Source: Nitrospira sp. (GTDB lineage: Bacteria; Nitrospirota; Nitrospiria; Nitrospirales; Nitrospiraceae). Taken from it: DNA of 64,000 nucleotides. A model generated the notes under the pieces. The model saw nothing but the letters and a program-made list of their open reading frames with translations, was not told where the DNA came from and did not search any database. The translations under genes and the position numbers were made by a program. Shown here in pieces: positions 29,156 through 38,451 of the stretch. Positions within the stretch are counted from its first letter, which is position 1, and the number at the start of each line of letters is the position of its first letter. The stretch is from positions 35,850-99,849 of the forward strand of contig JAFEBH010000007.1 in NCBI GenBank assembly GCA_018242765.1. The letters are read 5' to 3'.

Positions 29156-29253
29156 GTGCAGGTTCATTAGTGGTAGGATGAAAATAGACCCAACGTCATC
29201 ACGGCCTGTCTCAGGCATGTCCGCGAGGGAAGTCTGACGACTAGGCTCAGGAC

Positions 29254-29400
29254 TCATTCTTTGAGATAGAAGATGCAGATGGCTGCGAGGCAGATGGCCG
29301 AACCAAACGTGTGGGCACACCGGTCATAGCGCAGAGCGAGGCGACCGAACATGCTCTCGATTTTATGGCGCTGGGTGTACAGGGTTTTGCTATAGCGGCA
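29254..29400 (-). pseudogene. C-terminal fragment of an IS5-family transposase
   Basis: Read on the minus strand, 29254-29395 encodes Y-S-K-T-L-Y-T-Q-R-H-K-I-E-S-M-F-G-R-L, then R-Y-D-R-C-A-H-T-F and A-A-I-C-I-F-Y-L before a stop. The R-H-x-I-E-x-M-F-G-x-L and R-Y-D-x-C-A-x-x-F blocks are the C-terminal DDE region of IS5-family transposases. Compared with the family, the K-D-W-R-R-I segment after F-G-R-L is deleted. A TAA lies just upstream in frame, so only a fragment remains. Confidence 0.8.
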
Positions 29401-29407
29401 CAGTTAT

Positions 29408-29438
29408 AGGGTCGGATACCGTTTCTATCATCCGGTGA
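29408..29438. repeat. copy 2 of the GGGTCGGATACCG repeat flanking the IS5 remnant
   Basis: Directly repeats 29125-29155. The transposase fragment lies between the two copies. Confidence 0.7.
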
Positions 29439-29775
29439 AGGTGGTTCATCGGCGGTAGGTGAAATAGATTCATTATGACCACTTCCTGCCTGGCGAGGCC
29501 GTACGAGCGAAGTCTAACCACTTGCAAGATGTGTTTTTGTCCGGATTGCTTGAGCTGCCGCTCGGATTTGTATCTTGGATTCTTATAGGGCAGAATAGTG
29601 CAGGAGCTTGCCATCTATCGATGGTATAGCCCATGGCCTTCGCTCGTTCCATTCGATTACTGTCAGAATTTGATGTACATGTAACAGAATCTTCGTCAGC
29701 AGGCGATGTCGGCTGATAGAGGTGCCGCTAAAAAGTTAAATGCGAAGTGCAATGAGTGATGTGGAGTAGAATGCC
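29439..29775. other. gene-free interval after the IS5 remnant
   Basis: The first 100 bp continue the diverged direct repeat seen at about 29155-29255. The rest shows no gene or clear signal. Confidence 0.35.
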
Positions 29776-30099
29776 GTGAGAGAATGTCATAATCGTTTGG
29801 CATGGACTTGGTTCCTTGTCTTGAGCGCTGGGTTCCTTGGTGGTTGTGGTGAGCGTGAGAACATTCTTGTGGTCGAGCAACCCACGGAAGTCCACGCCAT
29901 CACGCAGGCCGCTTCTACTCCAGACCCGAATGTGAACATTGAGCCGGGGAAGGTTATCGCGACGCTCAAAGCCGGTGAGACAGCCAATGTAGTTGCGGTG
30001 TATCACGGCCAAGCATATGACGGTTTCAAGGTGAAGCTGGCTGATGGGACGGAGGGGATTATCATCGCAGCGGATACCTTTACTGTTACCTCCCGGTGA
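29776..30099 (+). CDS. small lipoprotein with an SH3-like C-terminal region
   Basis: 107 aa from a GTG at 29776. A hydrophobic N-terminus ends in lipobox F-L-G-G-C, giving lipidation at Cys24. The C-terminal 50 residues (V-I-A-T-L-K-A-G-E-T-A-N-V-V, then V-K-L-A-D-G-T-E-G-I-I) have the strand pattern of a small SH3-like domain seen in envelope proteins. Function unknown. There is no strong ribosome site. Its stop overlaps the frame of the next gene. Confidence 0.6.
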   Translation: MRECHNRLAWTWFLVLSAGFLGGCGERENILVVEQPTEVHAITQAASTPDPNVNIEPGKVIATLKAGETANVVAVYHGQAYDGFKVKLADGTEGIIIAADTFTVTSR

Positions 30100-30191
30100 A
30101 TACTCCATGTTTTGCAAAGCTCGGAGACCTCTATTTCGTTCGTGTCTGGCCTCTTGTACTAACCTGTCTTCATCGATTACTGTCACTGTCC

Positions 30192-30884
30192 ATGGAAGAG
30201 GAATCGTTAGATCCGTCAGCATCAGATGACGTATCCGAAAAGATCGTCATTTACTGGGAGCGGGAATATTCCACTGCTTTTCCGCCGGAGCGGTTGAAGT
30301 TGGACTTCCATCCGCACCGGCCGATGTTGAGCAATATGACGCTGGAGGAACAGCGGGCACTTGCCGCCAGCGGATACAAAGTGATGCCGGATGACTGCGG
30401 GCCGGTCAGGACGGTGGGGAGCTATGGTTGGCTGATCCGCTGTCCTGTCGACGTGAAGTTGCGACGTACAGCATCAGGAGTTCAGTGGCAGTCGCCGCCG
30501 ATTCTGCCGGAAGAGCGACTGCTCGGGTACAAGAGCTTTACCGGCATGTATGTCGATTTGATTCTGAACAGCGGCTATCCAAAGCTTTGTTGTGGAGTCC
30601 GTCTGTACTACCCCAAACATGTCGGCTTAATGATGAAGGATCTGCCCAACCATTTCTATCACCACCCAGACCGTACGTTCTCTATCTGGGAGGGGATTAA
30701 AACACAGGAGTATAAGCGCACGCCGAATCAGTATCCCTGGTTGCCTGACTACGAAGCCTTCACCGCCAATTTTCTGTTACAACTGCACAAACCGACGACG
30801 ATCAAGCGTGGTGATCCCATCGGTGTGATCCTGCCGGTGCTCCTCCCGAAACAGTTTACACTCCAAGAAATTCAGCAGCCCTGA
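30192..30884 (+). CDS. hypothetical protein, possibly DUF6065-like
   Basis: 230 aa from the ATG at 30192. The frame is open upstream to a GTG at 30096 that overlaps the preceding stop, so the true start is uncertain. Soluble protein with G-S-Y-G-W-L-I-R-C-P-V-D near residue 80 and a C-terminal G-D-P-I-G-V-I-L-P-V segment, which recalls the DUF6065 family, but I am not sure. No catalytic motif is evident. Two Cys in P-K-L-C-C-G-V are notable. Confidence 0.5.
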   Translation: MEEESLDPSASDDVSEKIVIYWEREYSTAFPPERLKLDFHPHRPMLSNMTLEEQRALAASGYKVMPDDCGPVRTVGSYGWLIRCPVDVKLRRTASGVQWQSPPILPEERLLGYKSFTGMYVDLILNSGYPKLCCGVRLYYPKHVGLMMKDLPNHFYHHPDRTFSIWEGIKTQEYKRTPNQYPWLPDYEAFTANFLLQLHKPTTIKRGDPIGVILPVLLPKQFTLQEIQQP

Positions 30885-30939
30885 GCTGCGGTTGCTCAGT
30901 TCCTGAATGATGCGTTGTGGGTCGGGTTCCGATGTAGGA

Positions 30940-32019
30940 CTACTGCAGTGCATCCGGTGGGGTCTTGAGAAGTTTGGCAAAGCGATTCTTGTCGATCGCC
31001 TTTTCATAGGCTTCTTCCGGGGCGATCCATTTCTTCGTGAGAAGATCCTGAATCGCATCATCCAACGTCTGCATGCCGATGTTCTTCCCTGTCTGCATCT
31101 GTGACGCGATCTGAAATGTTTTGGCGTCTCGGATGAGATTGCTGACGGCCGGGGTGCACACCAAAATCTCCAAGGCCGCACAGCGACCTTTTTGATCGAT
31201 CCGCTTGAAGAGGTTTTGCGCGACGATGACACGCAGGGCTGTGGAGAGTGTGTTGCGAATTTGTGGCTGCTCCGAAGCTGGGAACACTTCGATGATGCGA
31301 TCGACAGTTTTGGCGGCGTTCTCGGTATGGAGCGTGCCAAACACCAGGTGCCCTGTTGCTGCCGCTTCGACAGCCAAGGCGATCGTCTCGAGGTCCCGCA
31401 TTTCCCCGACGAGAATGATATCGGGATCTTCCCGAAGGGCTCCCCGCAGTGCGGATCCAAACGTGATGGTGTGTAAGCCGACTTCACGGTGGTTGACGAT
31501 GCAGTTCTTACTCTGGTGGACGAACTCGATCGGGTCCTCGACTGTGAGAATATGATCCTTCCTGTGGCGGTTCGCATAGTCTACCATCGCCGCCAGTGTC
31601 GTGGACTTTCCGCTACCGGTGGGTCCGGTGACCAGCACCAGCCCTTTTCGCAACATGGCTGCACGGGTCAGCACAGGCGGGAGTGCGAGGTCTTCGGCAG
31701 AGAGGATGGTGGTCGGAATCTTCCGAAAGACGGCCCCAACCCCGTGCTTGTGGTTGAAGAAGTTTGAGCGGAAACGGGCGACTCCTGGAATCTCATAGCC
31801 GAAGTCCACGTCACCCGTGGATTCAAATACGTCCTTCTTCGGCCCTGGAGTGATCTCATAGAGGAGTTCATGGAGGCCTTGGTTATCGAGGGGTGTGTGC
31901 CCTGGTAGACGTTCCAGTTCACCGTGGATGCGAAAGGCAGGGGCTTGTCCTGCAATCAAATGCAGGTCCGAGGCTCCATGCTCAATCATCTTGCGGAAGA
32001 GTTCATCGATCTTAGGCAT
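30940..32019 (-). CDS. pilT: type IV pilus retraction ATPase PilT
   Basis: Hexameric cytoplasmic ATPase that depolymerises type IV pili. 359 aa from the ATG at 32019, which has AGGAGA upstream; the longer frame adds 40 unlike residues. Domain order is standard: N-terminal A-S-D-L-H-L motif, Walker A G-P-T-G-S-G-K-S-T, the Asp box with V-E-D-P-I-E-F, Walker B I-I-L-V-G-E-M-R-D, and the His box H-L-V-F-G-T-L-H-T. The AIRNLIRE-like retraction motif reads S-N-L-I-R-D. No other pilus genes are present in the window. Confidence 0.93.
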   Translation of the reverse strand: MPKIDELFRKMIEHGASDLHLIAGQAPAFRIHGELERLPGHTPLDNQGLHELLYEITPGPKKDVFESTGDVDFGYEIPGVARFRSNFFNHKHGVGAVFRKIPTTILSAEDLALPPVLTRAAMLRKGLVLVTGPTGSGKSTTLAAMVDYANRHRKDHILTVEDPIEFVHQSKNCIVNHREVGLHTITFGSALRGALREDPDIILVGEMRDLETIALAVEAAATGHLVFGTLHTENAAKTVDRIIEVFPASEQPQIRNTLSTALRVIVAQNLFKRIDQKGRCAALEILVCTPAVSNLIRDAKTFQIASQMQTGKNIGMQTLDDAIQDLLTKKWIAPEEAYEKAIDKNRFAKLLKTPPDALQ

Positions 32020-32309
32020 CGTGCTCAGTCTCCTCTGTCCTTCCTGTTGTAGTATACGGATTCTCGACGTATCGACAATTGAAACTCGGATCTTGAACAG
32101 GCTCCTCGTCAGCGGTCTGCATGAAGGTTTCGGCGACAATGTTCGTCATACGCTCTTCGATACGAATTGATGGCTGTGAGTCTGCTGGACGGTGAAGCAT
32201 GAACCGTGAAGTGTCCGAATTCGGGCACGACATACGCTTCACGCACGACGTTTCACGAGATGCGTGATCTCGTCACGAACTGTTGTGAAGAATTGGGGTT
32301 GACCCATGC

Positions 32310-32720
32310 TTATCGGGCTTCGGCGTTGACTGCTTCCGGCGATTCTCGTGGAGGTATTATTGCTAGTTCCGGTGGGGCGTCATCAGGATTGTAGAATTGA
32401 GAGTCATGTGGTGGAGGATCAGTCGGTGCTGAATTGCCTAGATCCATTGGAGCGACTTCCACAAGGGGTGCTGCAGGTCTCCTCACGACTTTTCGCCGAA
32501 TGGGCTGTGAAGGTGTCGAGGGTGAAGGAGAAGACGAGTGAAGTTGAGGCTGGGGTGCGGAAGAAGCTGGTGTGAGGGCTGGAGCCGGCTGAATCTGTGG
32601 GCGGTGAATGAGGCTATGCCGGCCACGCACACCATCGGCCGCCTCTGTGACCTGCCACGAGGGGGGCACGGCTAGCGTCATGACGAGGCTGAGAGCCGCG
32701 GCTTTTGGAACGTCAATCAT
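32310..32720 (-). CDS. hypothetical exported Pro-rich protein
   Basis: 136 aa. An N-terminal hydrophobic stretch (about residues 8-20) looks like a signal peptide, followed by a low-complexity Pro/Ser/Ala-rich region with an R-R-K-V-V-R-R patch in the middle. AAAGGGGG lies nine bases before the ATG. No family is recognised and the composition makes false prediction possible, but codon-position bias and the ribosome site favour a real gene. Confidence 0.45.
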   Translation of the reverse strand: MIDVPKAAALSLVMTLAVPPSWQVTEAADGVRGRHSLIHRPQIQPAPALTPASSAPQPQLHSSSPSPSTPSQPIRRKVVRRPAAPLVEVAPMDLGNSAPTDPPPHDSQFYNPDDAPPELAIIPPRESPEAVNAEAR

Positions 32721-33017
32721 GTTGATGGGCCCCCTTTCAGATGGCTATGACACGGCATAGAAATCCTAGGATTATGCAACCCATGTGCTAGAGGTTCGCG
32801 AAGAATTTGGATGAGCAGGTTGTGTCAAACTCCTGTGTTATAGGTGGTTTCTGTCAGATAGTGACGATCCGGGGCCTCGGTGGGTGGCCAGCTCGTACGA
32901 ATCGCCGCTTTGGGTGAACTGATTAGTACGGCTCCCCGGTCAGGGAGAAAAACTCTTATGATCTGGAACCATGGAGGACGGATGTATGGTTGGAGGGCGC
33001 GTGCTACGGTCGATTGG

Positions 33018-33794
33018 TTAGCCTGGAGAACTGGAGAGGTGCTGAATCAGCCATCCGGCGATGAGCGTTGTCATCCGAGTGAAATCTTCTCCCTTTGTGA
33101 ACTGGTGGTCGGCGCCCGGCAGCATCTCGAGATGTTTCTTCCCCAGTAGAGCCTCGTACAATTGTCGGCTTTGATGTAGCGGAACGTGCTCATCCTTGTC
33201 GCCCTGTACGATGATGGTTGGTGCACTGATTGATCGTGCGGGGCCATAGGCGATTTGGCGCAGGGCATCTTCATAAAAGGCGTAGCGGAGCCTGATCCGG
33301 TCAGGATCACCCATGATATTGGGGATGGTATCGGTCGTCTTCCATCGTGTCATCTCATCGGGGCCAAACCCCAATCGTAACTCCTCCGCGAAATCGACGA
33401 CCGGGCATTTGAGTGCCAGACAAGCCAGGTCTGTCCGCTGAGAGGCCGTCAGAATTGACACCAGTCCGCCGAAACTCGACCCCATCAATCCAATGTGTCG
33501 ATAGCCTTTTTGCTTCATGAGATCGATGGCGGCCTGTGCTTGTTGCACTCCCAGGGTCGTGGTGATCTGCTCAAATGGACCGTCGCTTTCTCCTTGTCCA
33601 AAGAAGTCGAAGGAAAAGGTGCCGATCCCGTGGTCGATCAGCAACCGAGTGAGGGTCGTATTCGTCGAACTGGTTTTTGAGGACAAGAACCCGTGACACA
33701 AGACGGCCACCTTGTCTGTTCCTCCGAGAGGGAGGCTCAAGATCGCGGAGACTCGATGCTCTTGGGAATCAAGAAATGAAAACCGTTCTTCCAC
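33018..33794 (-). CDS. alpha/beta hydrolase
   Basis: 258 aa serine hydrolase of the alpha/beta fold. The oxyanion region is C-H-G-F (33-36), the nucleophile elbow G-S-S-F-G (105-109, Ser107), the acid D-K-D-E-H-V-P (Asp201) and the catalytic His230 in G-A-D-H-Q-F. The arrangement resembles acylaminoacyl-peptidase-like or YqiA/FrsA-type esterases. No signal peptide, so cytoplasmic. Substrate unknown. It lies 68 nt downstream of thiD on the same strand. Confidence 0.88.
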   Translation of the reverse strand: MEERFSFLDSQEHRVSAILSLPLGGTDKVAVLCHGFLSSKTSSTNTTLTRLLIDHGIGTFSFDFFGQGESDGPFEQITTTLGVQQAQAAIDLMKQKGYRHIGLMGSSFGGLVSILTASQRTDLACLALKCPVVDFAEELRLGFGPDEMTRWKTTDTIPNIMGDPDRIRLRYAFYEDALRQIAYGPARSISAPTIIVQGDKDEHVPLHQSRQLYEALLGKKHLEMLPGADHQFTKGEDFTRMTTLIAGWLIQHLSSSPG

Positions 33795-33862
33795 GCGAGT
33801 ATTCTACCAGAGTTGGCGTGGGTGGGTAGAGTTGAGAGCGAGATCGTCGGCGACGTCTGTCG

Positions 33863-34663
33863 CTACCGCTCCAAGAAATAAAAATGATCAGTTGGTCCGT
33901 GGCCGTGGCCGATTGCCAACCCATGGCGGATGGCTTGCGTGACGTAGTCCTTTGCCGCTTGTGCGGCATCCAAAACGGAACGCCCTTTGGCAAGGTGAGC
34001 GGCCAGCGCAGAGGCGAACGTGCAGCCGGTGCCGTGAGTATGGCGTGTCTCGATGAACTCGCCCTTCAAGACATTGAAGAATCGGCCGTCATAGAGGAGA
34101 TCCGTCGCCCGTTCGCTGAGCAGATGGCCTCCTTTGATCAGCACGTGCTTGCAGCCGAACCCATGGATGACCTTTGCGGCTCGTCGCGCATCGGCTAAGG
34201 AGGTGATCTGGACTCCGGACAACTGTTGGGCCTCATGGATGTTGGGAGTCACCACAAAGGCGAGTGGGAGTAACTGTGTCTTCACGGCGTCGACGGCATC
34301 CGGCCGTAACAGGGAATGACCGCTCTTTGAGACCATCACCGGGTCTACGACCAGGGCAGCGATCTTTTGAAGGGTCAGCATCTTGACGACAATGTCAACG
34401 ATGGTGCTCGACGACAACATTCCTGTCTTCACGGCGGCGACATCAAAATCGTCAAAGACCGCGTCGAGTTGGGAGACGATGATGCTCGGTGGCAACTCAA
34501 ACACGTCCGTCACTTCTTCGGTATTTTGAGCGGTGATGGCTGTGATGACCGACATGGCGAAGACACCATTGGCGGACATGGCTTTGAGATCGGCCTGAAT
34601 GCCGGCCCCTCCACCGGAATCCGATCCGGCAATCGTCAGTACTTGTTTGATGGCTTGTGGCAT
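33863..34663 (-). CDS. thiD: HMP / HMP-phosphate kinase ThiD
   Basis: Phosphorylates hydroxymethylpyrimidine phosphate to the diphosphate, the step after ThiC in thiamine synthesis. 266 aa, standard length. G-S-D-S-G-G-G-A-G at 13-21 is the substrate loop, and T-H-G-T-G-C-T-F around 209-216 is the ribokinase anion hole with Cys214. No riboswitch is seen in front of it; it follows the FlgO-like gene by 10 nt and is likely part of that transcript rather than the thiC regulon. Confidence 0.95.
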   Translation of the reverse strand: MPQAIKQVLTIAGSDSGGGAGIQADLKAMSANGVFAMSVITAITAQNTEEVTDVFELPPSIIVSQLDAVFDDFDVAAVKTGMLSSSTIVDIVVKMLTLQKIAALVVDPVMVSKSGHSLLRPDAVDAVKTQLLPLAFVVTPNIHEAQQLSGVQITSLADARRAAKVIHGFGCKHVLIKGGHLLSERATDLLYDGRFFNVLKGEFIETRHTHGTGCTFASALAAHLAKGRSVLDAAQAAKDYVTQAIRHGLAIGHGHGPTDHFYFLER

Positions 34664-34673
34664 GCGTTGCTTT

Positions 34674-35642
34674 CTAAGGCACGACTTCTTCTTGACTGGG
34701 AGTCGGCTCCAGCTTCAACCGATCGATCGTGAATGAGGCATCGCGCCTTGGTAATTGCTCGTGAAACGATAGTGTGAACTCGGAAGCTGAGGTTTCAGAT
34801 GGTTGAGTGAATATGAAAACCACTCGCTGCTTTCGACGAGGAGACAGTTCGATACCTCGCGTACAGAGGCCTTCACGGTTCTGCTCAACGGTCTGATGCC
34901 ACACACGTCCATGTTCGTCTTTCAACACCGTGTTTTGCAAGTGACAGAGGAGCTTGAGATCACGAGCGGAATGATTTGCGACGGTGGCATCCAGCTTGAC
35001 CCGGCTATTCAGCCGCTCGATTGATGTGACGACAAACTCATAGGAGTCGTTTCGATGGGTCCCCAGACCGGGCGGTGGTGTCGGTTCTTTCGGCTTCTCG
35101 ACCGGCAGAGTTCCGGGGGCAGGCTCTTCTTGTTTGAAAAACGTGCTCAGGGGACCGGTTTTCGGGAAAATCGTCCGAGTGGCGCTGATAGACTGAGCCT
35201 GCTTAGGGGTGATCAGCCGTACGGTGACTTGTAGCCCTTCTGGTGTTTCCGTGTAAGTCCCTGATACGAAGACGTCGGCGCGGACGGCCTTGGCGGCGCG
35301 TCGGACGGCCTTGGCATGGGCTGGATCGATGTGCTCAAGTTGCATCTTTTTCAAGGTCGAGGAGAGCAGGGTGTGGTCGACCGTAGTTAATTCACCGGCC
35401 ACCATGATTTGTGTCCCAAGCTCTTCGGCGAGGAATCGTCCGACCGGCGTTTGCTCACCCTGTGCGTCGGTAAAGTCGAGCACGGCGAGTCGTTGCTTCT
35501 TTGCCTTGGCGGCCCTTTCCGTCACACCCTCTGCCAGTTGCTTGAGGCTATCTTCGTAACTGGCTGCTGCCCATGACGATGGTGGAAAGGGAAATGGCAG
35601 GACAAGGGCGATCAGAAGGAGCAGCGGACCGATCATACGCAT
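34674..35642 (-). CDS. exported FlgO/CsgG-like protein
   Basis: 322 aa. Residues of about 1-25 are a signal peptide (long Leu run, then S-W-A-A-A). Residues of about 45-165 match the FlgO-type domain: R-L-A-V-L-D-F-T-D followed by G-R-F-L-A-E-E-L-G-T and a D-V-F-V-S-G-T-Y-T strand. A Pro-rich linker and a beta-rich C-terminus follow. FlgO and CsgG-like proteins act in the outer membrane or periplasm. The gene precedes thiD on the same strand. The exact role is unknown. Confidence 0.72.
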   Translation of the reverse strand: MRMIGPLLLLIALVLPFPFPPSSWAAASYEDSLKQLAEGVTERAAKAKKQRLAVLDFTDAQGEQTPVGRFLAEELGTQIMVAGELTTVDHTLLSSTLKKMQLEHIDPAHAKAVRRAAKAVRADVFVSGTYTETPEGLQVTVRLITPKQAQSISATRTIFPKTGPLSTFFKQEEPAPGTLPVEKPKEPTPPPGLGTHRNDSYEFVVTSIERLNSRVKLDATVANHSARDLKLLCHLQNTVLKDEHGRVWHQTVEQNREGLCTRGIELSPRRKQRVVFIFTQPSETSASEFTLSFHEQLPRRDASFTIDRLKLEPTPSQEEVVP

Positions 35643-35958
35643 AAACTGTTGTCATTATACTCAGTGAGATGCCGGTGTCTAGCAGGCCACAAAAAACGGT
35701 GATTCTTTGGAGCCTCCTGGAGCTTGTTCCCGTGACCCGTTGGCGGGATATGGAGGTTGTGGGATGTGTACCACCGCATGATGCAGCTGAAATCTCTGGC
35801 CTCATGGCGATCAGGGGGATTTGTGATGTCTCGGCCTGACCGGTGTGCTCAGGGCACCTACCGAACCGATTTCGCCCTGTTTGTGTCGACTTCATCAGTG
35901 CCCCAGTGAGAGCTGGTGCACAGGATGTCCAAGCCTGTGGGCAAGCCTTCTGTGGGGT
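35643..35958. other. gene-free interval between the divergent FlgO-like and Rh50 genes
   Basis: No ORF in this stretch has a ribosome site or family match. The only clear signal is the promoter candidate just downstream at 35959-35989. Confidence 0.4.
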
Positions 35959-35989
35959 TTGACAAACGCGCTTGTGAGTGCAGTACACT
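35959..35989 (+). promoter_or_regulatory. candidate promoter of the Rh50 gene
   Basis: A perfect TTGACA (35959-35964) and TACACT (35984-35989) are 19 bp apart, slightly wide for sigma70. The Rh50 ATG is about 50 nt downstream. Confidence 0.4.
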
Positions 35990-36039
35990 ACCAGCCCAAT
36001 AGCTCCCCCCATTCACTCCTACTGTTCAAGGAGGCCTCC

Positions 36040-37311
36040 ATGCAGAACAGTTTCTGGGTAAAGATGCTCAGCGTAACGAGCCTGTTGCTCTTGTGTCTCA
36101 CGAGTTGGGTCAGTGCCGAAGAGTCAGCTGGTGCTGTCAGTGAGGCACGTCTGGTCGCGCAATATAATTATTCCATTCACATCCTGGCCATGTTGGTGGT
36201 GGGATTCGGATTTCTGATGGTGTTTGTCCGCCGCTATGGCTTTGGTGCGACGACCGGTACTTACCTTGTGGTTGCAACGGGACTGCCTCTGTATATGTTA
36301 TTGCGAGCCAACGGTGTGGTGGGGCATGAGTTGAAAGCCCATACGGTCGATGCGCTCCTGTACGCTGAGTTTTCCGTTGCGACGGGACTCATCGCGATGG
36401 GGGCGGTGCTGGGACGTTTGCGGGTCTTTCAGTATGCGCTGCTCACGTTGCTGCTGGTGCCGCTCTATGCGCTGAACGAATATCTCGTGTTGGACAATGG
36501 GGCCGGGTTGACTAAAGGGTTTCAGGATTCGGCTGGGTCGATCGTTATCCACGCGTTCGGAGCCTACTTTGGTCTCGCGGCCTCGTTGGTTCTGACGACT
36601 ACCGCGCAGCGGAGTCAGCCGATTGAATCCGATCCGACGTCAGATCGCTTCGCGATGCTCGGGTCGATGGTGCTGTGGCTGTTCTGGCCGAGTTTTGCGA
36701 CGGCGATTGTGCCGTTTGAACAAATGCCTCAGACTATCGTGAATACAATTCTGGCTCTGAGTGGGGCTACACTCTCGACTTATTTCCTCAGCACCCATTT
36801 TCATCATGGGAAAACATCGATGGTCGATATGGCCAATGCGGCGTTGGCAGGCGGGGTGTCGATCGGCTCGACGTGCAACCTTGTGAGCCCAACCGGTGCG
36901 TTTGGGATTGGGTTGCTGGCCGGTGCGCTGTCGGTTATTGGCTATGTGTTTATCCAACCTATGCTTGAATCGAAGATCAAGCTTGTCGATACGTGCGGCG
37001 TCCACAACCTTCATGGGATGCCGGGTTTACTCGGCGGACTCATGGCGATCATGGTCGTGCCGGGCGTTGCCGGTGTTCAGCTTGTGGGTATTGCCATGAC
37101 GCTGGGCATCGCCATCATTGGAGGCGCAATAGCCGGTGCGGTGATTCGAGCGACCGGGACCACCGAACAGGCCTACGAAGATTGTCACGAATTCTCACAT
37201 GTGCCAGGCCCTGAGAGTGAACGACGGGTGGAGGAACTGGCGCTTGGAGCCAAGGCCGATATCGACGCCTTGCAGAAAGAAATTCTTTCTCGGACCGCCG
37301 TTCGCACGTGA
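36040..37311 (+). CDS. rh50: Rh-type ammonium channel (Rh50)
   Basis: Trimeric inner-membrane channel for NH3/NH4+ (possibly CO2), of the Rhesus branch of the Amt/Rh superfamily. 423 aa from the ATG at 36040, with AAGGAGG six bases upstream. A signal peptide (about 1-26) precedes about eleven transmembrane helices. Rh signatures are clear: I-H-A-F-G-A-Y-F-G-L with pore His171, and V-D-T-C-G-V-H-N-L-H-G-M-P-G with the second pore His at 325. Long blocks agree with the Rh50 protein of Nitrosomonas europaea as I remember it. Canonical nitrite-oxidising Nitrospira generally carry Amt-type transporters; clade A comammox carry the Rh type. Confidence 0.95.
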   Translation: MQNSFWVKMLSVTSLLLLCLTSWVSAEESAGAVSEARLVAQYNYSIHILAMLVVGFGFLMVFVRRYGFGATTGTYLVVATGLPLYMLLRANGVVGHELKAHTVDALLYAEFSVATGLIAMGAVLGRLRVFQYALLTLLLVPLYALNEYLVLDNGAGLTKGFQDSAGSIVIHAFGAYFGLAASLVLTTTAQRSQPIESDPTSDRFAMLGSMVLWLFWPSFATAIVPFEQMPQTIVNTILALSGATLSTYFLSTHFHHGKTSMVDMANAALAGGVSIGSTCNLVSPTGAFGIGLLAGALSVIGYVFIQPMLESKIKLVDTCGVHNLHGMPGLLGGLMAIMVVPGVAGVQLVGIAMTLGIAIIGGAIAGAVIRATGTTEQAYEDCHEFSHVPGPESERRVEELALGAKADIDALQKEILSRTAVRT

Positions 37312-37769
37312 GCGTCAGGGTCTTTTTTGATTGCCTGTGAATGACATGGTGGGAGGTCTGGGAAGCTAGACCTCCCGCCATCGGTCTGAACCTTGTACGA
37401 TGCTTAGTGCAGAGCTACCCCTTTCGGACGTGTGGAAGATTATTCCTGCCACCAACGAAGGAATGGTATAGAGGCTGGCTGCCTCGTGGATACCATTACC
37501 AACTCCTCCGTAGCGCTCGTATTGAAAACGGCATGTCAGCAAGCGTGCAGGACTGCGCACCGCTATGGTTTTAGACCAGACAGGTTTACGGGCGCAATGG
37601 TCATACTGCTGTTCACTCTGGCACCGTGGAACGGTGAGTTGCGGGCAGAAGAGGCACCTAGCTCGATAGTTGAGAAGTCTGGAAGTCAGTTATTTTTTTA
37701 GTCCGCAATAGTGCTTGCAATTCCCCTCACGCTCAATTGCAGTTGCAGACACGCCTGGAGTCAAAACGG
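37312..37769. other. interval downstream of Rh50 with hairpin and a truncated exported-protein scrap
   Basis: GGGAGGTCT (37351-37359) and AGACCTCCC (37368-37376) form a perfect 9-bp stem. A short plus-strand frame from 37597 to 37701 encodes a hydrophobic start followed by L-R-A-E-E-A, which looks like the signal peptide of a lost exported protein. It has no ribosome site. Confidence 0.35.
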
Positions 37770-38377
37770 TAAGCCGTTTTTCACTCGAATCGTCACCGGG
37801 CTGATGAACATACCTCCGGTGCCGGCATAGCTCAAGCGCTCTGAGAAGGGTAGCTTAAGCCAATGATCTCTGTTCGGCGGGACCGTCTACGTGAGAAGCA
37901 GCAAAGGCGGCGCATGGATTTGTTTGTTGCTGGATTGACGGCCCCAGGGGAGAAAGTGTCAGTTTGTGGTCGATTAAAGCGAGATGGGAGGTGTTTACCG
38001 AGACTATTACCATTGCCAAATCAAGCACGCCTCTGCCGATCATTCAGGAACAAGTATCGCCGCACACCATCCGTTATATGGACAGTTTCACGGTGTGCGC
38101 TGGGCTAGACGTCTCAGAATTTCATCGCCAACGCGTAGACCACAGCACTGTGTTTGTGACGAAGCGAGGACATCACATCAGTGGAAGTGAGAAATTCTGG
38201 AGCAAAGCGAAGCGGCACCTGCGTCAGTTCAATGGTTTCACGCCAGACAGATCTACTTGGTTTCTGAGGGAATGCCAATGGCGCTTCAATAACGGCAGCC
38301 GTCAACAGCTGCTAAGACAGCTTAAATGTTGGTGCACATTAATTCAGTTGGAATTCTTAGATTTGCCAGCATTGTAA
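37770..38377 (+). pseudogene. degenerate IS1595-family transposase
   Basis: The last frame (about 38090-38377) gives F-H-R-Q-R-V-D-H-S, then H-H-I-S-G-S-E-K-F-W-S-K-A-K-R-H-L-R-Q-F-N-G and E-C-Q-W-R-F-N-N-G-S. These are the C-terminal blocks of ISXO2-like DDE transposases of the IS1595 family. The upstream part is shifted between frames and carries stops, although pieces such as L-F-G-G-T and G-R-L-K-R-D-G remain. The element is inactive. It is 0.5 kb downstream of Rh50. Confidence 0.75.
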
Positions 38378-38451
38378 AAGGGTAGAGGTCAAATTGACAG
38401 CATATGCTAGAGCAGGTCCAACGTCTGCGGCATTCGCTCCTTCGCGCATCA

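Noticed and set aside
29027..29320. 97-codon minus-strand frame across the IS5 remnant
   Set aside because: The transposase similarity is in a different frame and the composition (Pro, His, Ser rich) is typical of a chance frame.
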